A stretch of DNA of 62,000 bases from Tubiluchus corallicola. Taxonomy: Eukaryota > Priapulida > Priapulimorpha > Priapulimorphida > Tubiluchidae. Below the pieces are notes generated by a model. It worked only from the letters and a program-made list of their open reading frames with translations. It was not told where the DNA came from and did not search any database. Numbering within the stretch: position 1 is the first letter of the stretch; each line of letters starts with the position of its first letter. Positions 24,608 to 37,641 of the stretch are shown piece by piece. Position numbers and translations under genes: made by a program. The stretch covers positions 1-62,000 of the forward strand of contig JAQGDQ010000572.1 of assembly GCA_030141605.1 (NCBI GenBank), in the 5' to 3' direction.

Positions 24608-27600
24608 ATGAAGAATAAAAGGGTGCAACAATAAGCAACTCAGTCTCCCATACTCCGTACATTACATATATTTGATAAAATTAACGGGCTGCGCCTGCCT
24701 ACTAGTATCTTCATATTAATGTATGCGCTGCTTACACAACGCTAAATATTTACGCCTCACTGAAAAGGCCCTTTCAGCCTGTTAATTGGCACCCTCATCG
24801 CTAACAGTGCGTAGGTGGAGTTGTTGCTACTTACTCCGCCTCCCACTTACTCTAATATTTGGCTCGTGGGAGGGGGTGTTGACTGTAGTGATTGGCTCTG
24901 TGGTAGGACAGTTTGTCTTCTGTTCAAAACTCAGCTGTTTGACAGCCATGTTGAATGGGTCTTTTGTTGCTCTACTTCTTGTAGGAAATCTTTGAATGGC
25001 ACCTGCGTACTGTTCTTGAAGAAGAATGGCAACGATGCACAGTGTTGCCATCTTCTTTTGAAGATAAAAATATTAGTGATGGTCAATAATTTTGCACTTG
25101 AGTGATAACTCTACTCTCATTAATTATCCCCAGAGCTTATCTAATTATCAAAGATAATTATTCAGTTTGAGACACTGAACAGACAGAGGTGCCACGAGTC
25201 ACTCATCTAACTTCTGACCAGTCTCGTCTTTGCTTAACTTTGGTTGCAAAGCTCACACTGTTACCCATTTTCTTCACTCTAAACTATATCAGGGATTTCA
25301 GGATCAGGGAAAAACAACTTGTCAAAAAATAATTTTGTACAAAACTCGACCTGATTAGTGTATATTATTCGACCTGATTAGTGTACAAAACTCGACCTGA
25401 TTAGTGTACATCACTCGACCTGATTAGTGTACAAAACTCGACCTGATTAGTGTACATTACTCGGCCTGATTAGTGTACAAAACTCGACCTGATTAGTGTG
25501 CATTACTCGACCTGATTAGTGTACAAAACTCGACCTGATTTGTGTACAAAACTCGACTTGATTAGCGTATATTAACAGGTTTATTATAGCCAACTATTTT
25601 GCCACAAAATCAGCACCAACCCTAACCACAAACAGAGTTTTTTAAACATGACTGTTAACCCTGCGTTCATGCGATTAATATTCGTTTTGTGTCCCTCCGT
25701 TAATGGAATGCCTCTGATATGGCTTGGAGGCTCAGCGAAAACTCTAAAGATGGAGTTCTCACAAGAATAAACTCCTCTCGCTCAGATACTGTCGTAAACT
25801 TTCTAAGCTGGCACGTACCTGGTTCGGTTTACCACCTCCGGCTACGGCTACCGTCGTTTAATTGCCTGTTTATGCAGCGGGTTAATAGGGGAGCTTTCAG
25901 ATCATGCATCATCTGATCTTCCCTGAAAGTTTCTGATTATAGGGCAAGATATTTATTTTAGTGTTGGACGTGAATGAAATAAAGTGACCAGTTAGGTCAA
26001 GTTTATTTACTTTTGTTTTCTATACAATAATTGATATTTTTGCCTCTTTTCATCTGCATGCCCGAACTGGAGAGGCTCTCGAAGAATCTGGCTTTAAACA
26101 GATTTGCAGTGTTTTCCAGTTGTTGCATTTTGCTGGGGCACTTATGAGCTAGGAGAATCTGGCTTTAAACAGATTTGCAGTGCTTTCTAGTTGATGCACT
26201 TTGCTGGGATGCTTATGAGCTAGGAGAATCTGGCTTTAAACAGATTTGCACTGCTTTCCAGTTGTTGCATTTTGCTGGGGCACTTATGAGCTAGGAGAAT
26301 CTGGCTTTAAACAGATTTGCAGTGTTTTCCAGTTGTTGCATTTTGCTGGGGCACTTATGAGCTAGGAGAATCTGGCTTTAAACAGATTTGCACTGCTTTC
26401 CAGTTGTTGCATTTTGCTGGGGCACTTATGAGCTAGGAGAATCTGGCTTTAAACAGATTTGCAGTGTTTTCCAGTTGTTGCATTTTGCTGGGGCACTTAT
26501 GAGCTAGGAGAATCTGGCTTTAAACAGATTTGCAGTGCTTTCTAGTTGATGCACTTTGCTGGGATGCTTATGAGCTAGGAGAATCTGGCTTTAAACAGAT
26601 TTGCAGTGCTTTCTAGTTGCTGCACTTTGCTGGGACGCTTATGAGCTAGGAGAATCTGGCTTTAAACAGATTTGCAGTGCTTTCCAGTTGTTGCATTTTG
26701 CTAGGGCATTTATGAGCTAGGAGAATCTGGCTTTAAACAGATTTGCAGTGCTTTCTAGTTGATGCACTTTGCTGGGACGCTTATGAGCTAGAAGAATCTG
26801 GCTTTAAACAGATTTGCAGTGCTTTCCAGTTGTTGCACTTTGCTGGGACGGTTATGAGCTAGGAGAATCTGGCTTTAAACAGATTTGCAGTGCTTTCCAG
26901 TTGCTGCACTTTGCTGGGACGCTTATGAGCTAGGAGAATCTGGCTTTAAACACATTTGCAGTGCTTTCCAGTTGCTGCACTTTGCTGGGACGCTTATGAG
27001 CTAGGAGAATCTGGCTTTAAACACATTTGCAGTGCTTTCTAGTTGCTGAACTTTACTGGGACGCTTATGAGCTAGGAGAATCTGGCTTTAAACAGATTTG
27101 CAGTGCTTTCCAGTTGATGCATACTATATGCCAATCAATCTATCTAATTTTAGCTCAGTTTTATATGTCAACACGCCTTTTTAGTCGAATCAATCTCTTT
27201 AGACAAAAAGCTTTTTTAATTAATCGGCTAAAACTTTCAAGTTTATTGCAGAAACTTGCTACCAAGTTCAATGTTAGTGTTTGATTTATAGCGCTGTCTC
27301 CTGCTTAGTTGTCAAAATCGCGTTTACAAATTTGCCCCCAAACTCGCAAACCGATTTGTCAACGCGATTTTTCAGGGTCCTGGTTCAACGTTTTCCTTCT
27401 CGTGATATATTACTCACTAAGGAACTCTACTGTATCTCAAATCTTTCTTTCTATCCCACAGGCTTCGGCGCAGGTATTTGGGAAAACGAGACATTGATTT
27501 TTCATTCTTTTGTCAAATTGCAATAAATTGTCTCTGATTTCGCCTGACTTGACGTCTATAATCGGTAAGTTCTGTTCCGTAGGCTGATGGCTTGTCACTC

Positions 27601-30600
27601 TTTCGGCAAAGTGTTTGACTGGTTGAAAATTAACTCTAATGTTGACTGTACACACATCTCATACGCAGACTGGTAGACAAATGTCTTTATGATATTCACT
27701 GGCTTACCTGACATTATCCGTTAATGAGGTAATGTTTATACTTTTTTGCTACAATTTGCACGGTTGATCCTTAGCCCCCAAAATAAAAACATGCTTTTCA
27801 GATTACATAACATTGTCATAACTAGGAGACTGTAGCCATTAGCAATAGTTACCAGTTTAAATCGCATTGTTTACAATTCAGGGGCAGAATTATTCGAAAA
27901 ATTCTCAAGTCAGCTATCAAATTACCTGAAAAAATTTAATAACTTGAGTTTTTCTTTGGGATTTGGCACATTAACATTTTAATAGCTGTGTACACTTTTG
28001 GTAACGCATGCAGTTAAGTTGTTGAAAGGAGGACAAAAAGGCGCAAGCAGAATGAAATTGTTTCCGGTTGTTTAAGACGATTGAATTCAAAGTATTTGTC
28101 CAAGGGATTATTTGTAAAGCCGCTTCAGAAATTAAACACCTTTCTTTGCACTACTTACAAACTAGACAAATATCTGAGACAAGCGTGTTACAAATCGCAT
28201 CTTATGTAAAGGGTTCCTTCAGGGCTGTGTCTTTGGCCCTATTCAGTTTCTTTTTAATATCAGTATGAAGTCACTGTGCCCTTCATTTTTTGTTAACGAG
28301 TCTCTTGTTGCCGTGCTTCTGTACTGTAATTGTATGAACTGCCATGTTTGACTGTTTCTGGGTTAAATGAATCATTACAACTGTTCCTTCAGGGCTGTGT
28401 CTTTACCCCTATTCAATTTCTTTTTAATATCAGTATGAAGTGACTGTGCCCTTCATTTTTTAACGAATCTCTTGCTGCCCTGCTTGTGAAGCGTAAATGT
28501 ATGAACTGCCATGTTTCACTGTATCTGGGTTAAATGAATCATTACAACTTTACAACTGTAATACTGCGCCAACTTCGCCCAAAGTCTTCCAGTGCCAGCC
28601 CCTTAGACAGGAGTAGGTGTCCTCCTCCTCCGCTTTACTATATGGCAAACACCCGTACGCACGGAGAATATTTGATTAACAAACGTGTATTTTTCTCGAG
28701 CCGCAAACTCTGTCGAGTGTTCAGTGTAGCCGCCGGAGGTACTGTAGACCGACTCGTGGGAATGCCCCGAAGTTGTGCTTGTAACAGCAAGATCATTTGT
28801 TGATACCGGGTTTAATACTTGCGGCTGTTACCATCTGAAAATCTCATTGCAAAATGAGAAAAATGCCAAAATGTTGCTTGTTTTTATTCCAAGGTTTAGT
28901 TCCAAGATTTGGCAATATGGCTTAGAAAAAATTGCAGTGCACTGCTAAATCCTTGAATCGGGATTGCTAAAAGCATATAGATAATTATAAAAGGCTCTCG
29001 GGTACCAAACAGTCATAAAATTGCATATGAAAGTACTATAATTTTGTCTGGCTAATGTGGGTGTTGCTGTGCACATGGTTGTAAATACGTTAGATGCTGC
29101 TTGGAAACTAAGACATTTCGGAAACATTTCTGTAACACCAATGTCTTCGACATAAGAGACTTGATATTTATATATATATATATATATATATATAATCTTT
29201 CTTTACCATTAAAATACATTTATAATCACTGATAAAAACTTTACAGAGATGATCAATCAGTGTTAGTTAATAAAAACTTACACTGTTAAAGGCAAATGCG
29301 TCAGTGCAATCCAAACTACTGTGTAGTAATGGAAAGTAACGACGAATAAAATCAAACGTATCTACAACTATGCACAAAAAAATGAAAAAATTATGATTTA
29401 ATTAATATGGCCGTGGATATATGAATTCTGAATTAGTGTGTATGTTGTCGTACTGGTGTGATGGTATTTCACATCTGGTTAATATTAGTGATTTTAATTT
29501 TGTTTTAAATGCTGATAGGGACTTGATTTGTTTATAAGTAGTATATAAAAGTAGTTAAATCTACGCGTGATTTGTGGAACTGTTGTAAGTTGCTTACCTA
29601 TGCCGTACCTAATTATGCCGCCATTTTGTAGTTATTCAGACGATAATTAATGAGTTTTCGCCCCAGCCATTTTTCTTTTATAGTTCTCGTGATCTCTCTT
29701 TGGCCGTCTTCATTTTCAGAGAAATGGTTGCTTCAGACCACGACTCAAATGATAAACGCAGCAGAGCTTTGTGTGGTATCTTAGCCCTATAGTCCATGGC
29801 ATTGTTTAGCCCTATAGTCCATGGCATTGTTTAGCCCTATAGTCCATGGCATTGTTTAGCCCTATAGTCCATGGCATTGTTTAGCCCTATAGTCCATGGC
29901 ATTGTGTAGCCCTATAGTCCATGGCATTGTGTAGCCCTATAGTCCATGGCAGTGTTTAGCCCTATAGTCCATGGCATTGTTTAGCCCTATAGTCCATGGC
30001 ATTGTGTAGCCCTATAGTCCATGGCATTGTGTAGCCCTATAGTCCATGGCATTGTTTAGCCCTATAGTCCATGGCATTGTGTAGCCCTATAGTCCATGGC
30101 ATTGTGTAGCCCTATAGTCCATGGCATTGTGAAAGATGAAATTTCCGCGAATGTTCACAGTAAATTAAAAGCGCTGACGGTTTTCTGCACTTGACGCACA
30201 TGGCTAAAGTCAATTTTATGCAACACATGACAAATTGTTCTCAAATGATAGTTATTAGCGAAGAGGTGTAAAGGAGCAATTTTCACTGCTGCTCGTCGCC
30301 CGAGGTGTGACATATTCTGCACTGACCACAGGGGGCTGAGTCAGTAACAAACGCAGGCTGGTGGATTTTTCCCCCTCTGGCTGAGTTGTTCCCACAAACT
30401 TTCCATAACGTCATCGCCAATACGATTGGCTGCTGTCGGGTTTGTTTTCTTTCACCGAATCACAGTGTCCTGAAATGTTCATTTTTTTCTGAGCCCCAAT
30501 TAAGTCTGTTCAGCTTTGTTTCTTGATGTTCCATATTGCCAGGCAAATGTCGCCGCGCGTCCTTCGCTACGCTAATGGTGGCAAATAAACGAGCACTTAT

Positions 30601-33600
30601 TATGCGCGCGCATTAAGACGTCATCAGTTACGTTTTTCAAACTGCAGACGGTTTGACAGTTTAAGCAAATAAACGAAAACTGAACAGAATAAATGCAGAT
30701 AATGACTGATATACAGTAGGATTAATGCATGTTTGAATGCCACGTTTATTTTAACTGCAGACGCTTGCCTTCTCAGAACTTTGCCACCAGCATATATCTG
30801 GCGAGATTAGACCGCGGCACATTTCTATAGGGTTGCTTGTTGACAGTCTGTTCTTACGAAGTATTAAACTCCAAAGGAAATGACTTTCATGCTACATCAC
30901 AGAACGACAACGTCTCAAACTTTCATACATTGTAGCTAATGATTTAATGTAATGTCTCGATTCTTTCTTGACTTCATTTGTTAGCATAATTTTAAACTCA
31001 TAGTTATGGTGTCAATTTGAACTTAAGGGACGTATATTTGAGTATTTCTCCCGGGCTAGTGTCCGGTTTGTGGTTAAAGTCGTTTTGATGTGTTTGATAT
31101 TTTAATAATTTCATTTGACTTGGTATACTTTTCTCAATTTAAATATTTAAATAGTATTTCTACAGACTTGTCTTCTTTTGCTTCCCTCGTGACGTCAGAA
31201 TTCCCATCCTAATCGCGAATAACTTAAGTACTCTAGCGGTACTAATGCTACCCTCCCTCGAAAAACCTTTAGAGGGCTCATGAAAAATCTCATTGCCACA
31301 AAAAGTGCAACCTTGTGAGGACAGAAAGGACTGTGGCAGCAAAAACTGTATTCCTAAAGCGTAGATGGCGTCGTTGTTGTGTCATCATTCATCCTCTTGC
31401 TGTCAAGACGCAGTTTGTTATCACTTGTGAGTTCAATTCCTAAAGCGTAGGTGGCGTCGTTGTTGTGTCATCATTCATCCTCTTGCTATCAAGACGCAGT
31501 TTGATATCACTTGTGAGTTCAATTCCTAAAGCGTAGATGGCGTCGTTGTTGTGTCATCATTCATCCTCTTGCTATCAAGACGCAGTTTGTTATCACTTGT
31601 GAGTTCATTTCCTAAAGCGTAGATGGCGTCGTTGTTGTGTCATCATTCATCCTCTTGCTGTCAAGACGCAGTTTGTTATCACTTGTGAGTTCAATTCCTA
31701 AAGCGTAGATGGCGTCGTTGTTGTGTCATCATTCATCCTCTTGCTGTCAAGACGCAGTTTGTTATCACTTGTGAGTTCATTTCCTAAAACGTAGATGGCG
31801 TCGTTGTTGTGTCATCATTCATCCTCTTGCTATCAAGACGCAGTTTGATATCACTTGTGAGTTCAATTCCTAAAGCGTAGATGGCGTCGTTGTTGTGTCA
31901 TCATTCATCCTCTTGCTGTCAAGACGCAGTCTGTTATCACTTGTGAGTTCATTTCCTAAAGCGTAGATGGCGTCGTTGTTGTGTCATCATTCATCCTCTT
32001 GCTATCGAGACGCAGTTTCTTATCACTTGTGAGTTCATCCTAGTAGAAAATTCATGGCCTTGTTATTTACTGCACCTGTTAATTGTTCAACTAATTTCTG
32101 CATGTCGATCAGCGGGGGGTTTTGCCTCACAAACTTGACACGATGTTGTTTTATCATCAGCGGACCGTACATGTCCCCGGGGCAAGCAGTACACGGGCCA
32201 ATGATTACTGGCAGCGGACCCAGGCGGCTCATGGGCAGCCGGCAGTCAACAGGCTATTCCCGTGTGAAAGTTTAGCTCCAAGACGATGCGTAATGATGAG
32301 ATCTGAGTTGATCGTTGAGAGAGAGAAAAGGAGAGGCCACGTAGTCAAGGTGCATGCCCAGAGGCGCTCGCACTTGCTCAATACACTTAATAACATATCT
32401 AAAGCATGGCTATTACCCTGGTGTAGTATAGTAGTTGTAGCGAGGGTGTACACTGGGTTACAATTGGCAGTTAGTTATCCTCTTGTTATTGGCGTCAACA
32501 CTTTTATTGGGAAATGGTCGTTCGTGTCCGTGCGTAGGTGTATTTTTCAATAATTCGTGTAATTACTAGCAGAAAATTTTGCATATAAATACACTTATAA
32601 TCACTAATACGTGAACATCCTACATAGTACTCATTTATAACGCAAAGCCAGCAGCAGCAGCTTTTACTGAATTAAAGTTATAAGGTTATAAGCAGAGTAT
32701 AATGGATGACGTCAGGACAATGGCTTTGCGTCAGCAGTTTTCCAAGCGAAAATTGCCAAAAATAGAACATCTAATTAACTCGTCGATACTCCTCTCAGTG
32801 AACGTGTCCTAAAATATAGCCCACATCATCGTGTAGCCCTGTTCTTCCTCTTTCTAAAGAGCTATATATCTCCTTCCGAGAGTCACACCAGGCGCCGCTA
32901 GAACGTTTTTTTTCTGCAAGTTATTTAATCAAAATTTCGAAAAAAATCGGGAGTTTGTTCCGGGAAGACGCCCGTTGACGGGACGCGATGGCCCACCTGC
33001 GAAATCTAGATATGCCTACTACACCCACCGCTGAACCATCTGTCCATAGCCAGCACCACCATCGGCCCGTTCCCGTTCTGCCAGCGTTACTACTACAAGT
33101 TGGCCAACTGTACCGCCTCCTTGTGGTTTCTGGCGTGGACGTCCAACGATCTCTAACATTCTTGGCACTCGCTTTTGTGCAAACAGTACAGCAATTTAGC
33201 AGACAGTGCAGAGATAGCAGTATTTACGCGCGCGACCGTGTGAGTCGTGATTTCGGCAGGCCCCACGGTACCTGCAGAAGACCTTATCATCCATGAGACG
33301 TGTCAATAAAATCTGCTCTGATAAACTTATTTGCGGAAAGCTCATTTTTCCCATGTCACATATCGCTGTTTTGGTTACCACTGCGGGTGCTCTTACCTTG
33401 ATACTGACCCAGATAATGCAAACCTCGTCTGTCTGTCACTACATGATTTTGTGAAGTATTTAAAGGAGAAAGGGCAGGTTGTTTAGCATCTTGGATCTTT
33501 TTTTAATTTTATCACTTAAACTTAGAAAAATGTAACCGATAAATTTGTAAAAAAGCTGTCTATAAGCATAAGGTTCATTTTTACTACCTCTGAATAGAAA

Positions 33601-36600
33601 TTTTCAGGCCACCATTCACTTGAAAATGATGACGTAGCTGGTGGACTTTGCAATTTTTCGTAAACGCAAACTATTTAAACTAGTTCAAGCTTCTGCAGTT
33701 TACCTAATGTTCGTGCGCAAAATGTAACAAAATTAGCTGCTAATTTTTTGTAAAAACTTTTAGCTTTCACGAAAATTAACAGCTTCTACTTTTCTTCAGT
33801 CGGTGCGCGACGTCACTGGTGGAAAAATGGGCTTCAAAATTCAAGCGGCCAGGCATGAAATGATCGCGATTTTCAATTGATTTTGCTAACTAAACGAGGC
33901 ACTTATCACACTTGTATTACTAAATCCTTTTAAAATTTTTCGCAAACATTGAAATAAGACTAACTTTGCCCAAACCTTGGCGTATGTTATTAATACTTTA
34001 ATCTACACTCGACGCACGTGCCATTTTCGAAACACGGTAGTTACTATGTCTGTTTTGTTGCTTCCATTTTGATGTCCATTTTTCCACCAGTGACGTGGTT
34101 CATCAAAAGTGCAACAAGTTTTTTGCAAAAATCTAGACAGCTAATTTTGTGATATTTTTGCAAGAATGGCAGAAGTTCGAATTAGTTTAAGCAGCGCCCT
34201 TTTTGAAAGGCCTCGAAAAGTCAAATTTTATGGTTTATAGACAATTTTTGCAGATTTCTTTGTCACATTATTCTAAGTTTAAGTGACAATATGAAAATAA
34301 AACCAAGCTGCTAAATGGCTTGTCCTTTTCCTTTAACTTACATTATTCTAAGTTTAAGTGACAATATGAAAATAAAACCAAGCTGCTAAATGGCGTGTCC
34401 TTTTCCTTTAACTTACATTTTTCTAAGTTTAAGTGACAATATGAAAACAAAACCAAGCTGCTAAATGGCGTGTCCTTTTCCTTTAACTTACATTTTTCTA
34501 AGTTTAAGTGACAATATGAAAACAAAACCAAGCTCCCAAATGACGTATCCTTTTCCTTTAACTTGTCACACTATTTTGCTTGCAAAAGTGAATGCAAATC
34601 CCATTAAAGCTCTAACTTTCATTTTCTTCTCGGCTTAGAGTTGACTGCGCAACTATTGATTTTTGCTACCGGGTTATTTGTAGACTTAACACTTGCCCTG
34701 GGCACGCACGCCAGGGCAAATATCTACAATCTATTGTGCAGCGTTCAATGAGCAGCTACATAGACGTACAATTTAACGTCAAACCCGATAATAAAACTTA
34801 GCAATAAATGCAGAGGGAAAATTTTGTTGTGGATTTTTAATTGTAGTATTGCTTTTCCGGTTCTAGTCTGCTTTAACCCTTTCGCTTGTCCGGTAGTCAT
34901 TAAAAGGGAATAAAAGTTTAAAGTCCCGAAGGAATGTCAAAGATTCCCACACGCTTCTTGGCGTGCCTCTCACCTTGAGAGATAATTTTATGACCTTGGG
35001 GACTTGTATTCGTTAGCTAGGTCGATAGCGTCGTTCCATGCATGGTCCCTGTGACCTTTCCTTGCAGTTTCCTGTCATTATTACAACTATGTTCTGTGCT
35101 CGAGATGCTAGGTCGATAGCGTCGTTCCATGCATGGTCCCAGTGACCTTTCCTTGCAGTTTTGTGGCATTATTACAACTATGTTCTGTGCTCGAGATGCA
35201 AAGTCGATAGTGTCGTTCCATGCATGGTCCCAGTGACCTTTCCTTGCAGTTTCCTGTCATTATTACAACTATGTTCTGTGCTCGAGATGCAAAGTCGATA
35301 GTGTCGTTCCATGCATGGTCCCAGTGACCTTTCCTTGCAGTTTCCTGTCATTATTACAACTATGTTCTGTGCTCGAGATGCTAGGTCGATAGTGTCGTTC
35401 CATGCATGGTCCCAGTGACCTTTCCTTGCAGTTTCGTGTCATTATTACAACTATGTTCTGTGCTCGAGATGCTAGGTCGATAGTGTCGTTCCATGCATGG
35501 TCCCTGTGACCTTTCCTTGCAGTTTCGTGTCATTATTACAACTATGTTCTGTGCTCGAGATGCTAGGTCGATAGCGTCGTTCCATGCATGGTCCCAGTGA
35601 CCTTTCCTTGCAGTTTCGTGTCATTATTACAACTATGTTCTGTGCTCGAGATGCTAGGTCGATAGTGTCGTTCCATGCATGGTCCCAGTGACCTTTCCTT
35701 GCAGTTTTGTGTCATTATTACAACTATGTTCTGTGCTCGAGATGCAAAGTCGATAGTGTCGTTCCATGCATGGTCCCTGTGACCTTTCCTTGCAGTTTCG
35801 TGTCATTATTACAACTATGTTCTGTGCTCGAGATGCAAAGTCGATAGTGTCGTTCCATGCATGGTCCCTGTGACCTTTCCTTGCAGTTTCCTGTCATTAT
35901 TACAACTATGTTCTGTGCTCGAGATGCTAGGACGATAGTGTCGTTCCATGCATGGTCCCAGTGACCTTTCCTTGCAGTTTCCTGTCATTATTACAAGAAT
36001 GTTCTGTGCTCGAGATGCTAGGTCGATAGTGTCGTTCCATGCATGGTCCCTGTGACCTTTCTTTGCAGTTTCCTGTCATTATTACAACTGTGTTCTGTGC
36101 TCGAGATGCAAAGTAAGCTTTCTTTGTTTTTTTAACTAACAATGGAGGAAAACGAGAGCTTCTAAAATAACAAACAGCAGCGGCAAGCAATGCTCAGTTT
36201 TGTGGCATTTAGAATTGTTGGTTGATAGCTGAAATGGCTAGAACGTGTGGCCTGAATTCACAAGGTTCTGGGTTCGAATCCTCGTTGACTCACAGTTTTT
36301 CAGGGCCTGCTAAAATTCGTCTGTTTGGTTGCATTTCTTTTCTCTGTTTGTATAAATTTTGCATAAATTTTTCTATTGTAATGATTACGATGTGGAGGCA
36401 TGTGGGTCGTTGATGTGATTATGAATTGTACCGAATACCTTCGATTACTGATTACTGATCGTGCATGTTTGATTACTGATTTCTCATTGAATGTTAATTA
36501 ATGTTTAATTGACATGTACCAGTCTCTATTCTTCTTGTTTGATAGCGTTTAGAATGCTTAGAACTTCAACAAATCGACTTTCTTGACTTTGTTAAACATC

Positions 36601-37609
36601 GTTTCTAAATCTACTAGCAAGTTCAACGTGAACTTTTCCTTTCTCAAAACCTGAGCGTCTCTCCTTGCATTTAGCACGGTATGTTTGCTGTAATTTCACC
36701 AGCTAAAGTAGCAGTTTTTACCTGCACGTTTGTAAGCCGGCTGAAATCTGTGTTGAACAATAATAAACGGGCTGTTGACTTTGTCATGGGGTGATTGTGT
36801 GCAGCCGGAAACCCCGTGTTTGCTCCTCGACTCTCCGCGCGCCGGTATCTCCTCTCATTCTTTATCCGCGGGGACAAAAAACTCCCTGTTTTCTGCTTTG
36901 TCGCCTCCTCCTCCTCCCGTACCATCTCTTGTCTTGACAATAAACACGTTGTTGTTCAGCTGTTTGTACAACTGAGATACAGTTACGTTCTTCGAATAAG
37001 TGCCAAAACCATTTCTAATTTTTCATGCAGAAAAAACTAACCTGTTCTTATCATCATTCATATTTTTGCGTGAAATTCGGTGTCTGTGCGACCGACATTA
37101 TAATTTCTGCTAGAAATTTTCAGCGAAACATTACTATAAATTGATTATTCAGTCTTAAAAACGATCCAAACTTAACAGTATCAAGGGGCCCGTAATTGCT
37201 CGCTATTGTGGTCTCGTGGCGGCACCTACTGGCGGTTTTTCTAACGAAAAATTTGGTAGAAAAATATGATTGCCCTTTGCAAAGGTATACGGAGTGTTTA
37301 TTAAATTATTGTTTTCGACTCACGACAGAATTAGTTAAAAGTTTTAGTTAAAGTTTTGTCTATTATAGGATATTACATACTGGTCAGCACAGGTCATTTG
37401 CAAGTACAATAGGATTTATTCATCGTTTAGCGCAATGCAGCAAAATGCATGTTATACGATTACAAATTAACAATGCACTGCAGTACTATGAGCTTAGCAG
37501 AAGATAATAACCAAGAAGCTATGCTCAACGTGGATAAGACTTAATTATGACATGAACAACAAAAAATTTGTTAAATGGTGCAAGCTAAATGCATGCGAGA
37601 AGACGATAA

Positions 37610-37641
<32 letters not shown>

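Noticed and set aside
24276-24662. Leu/Ser/Pro- or Arg/Glu-rich frames
   Set aside because: They translate GA-rich simple sequence.
29788-36115. Regularly spaced arrays considered as CRISPR
   Set aside because: Eukaryotic DNA; units are contiguous with no unique spacers.
36221-36296. A functional tRNA gene
   Set aside because: A and B boxes are present but the acceptor stem halves do not pair.
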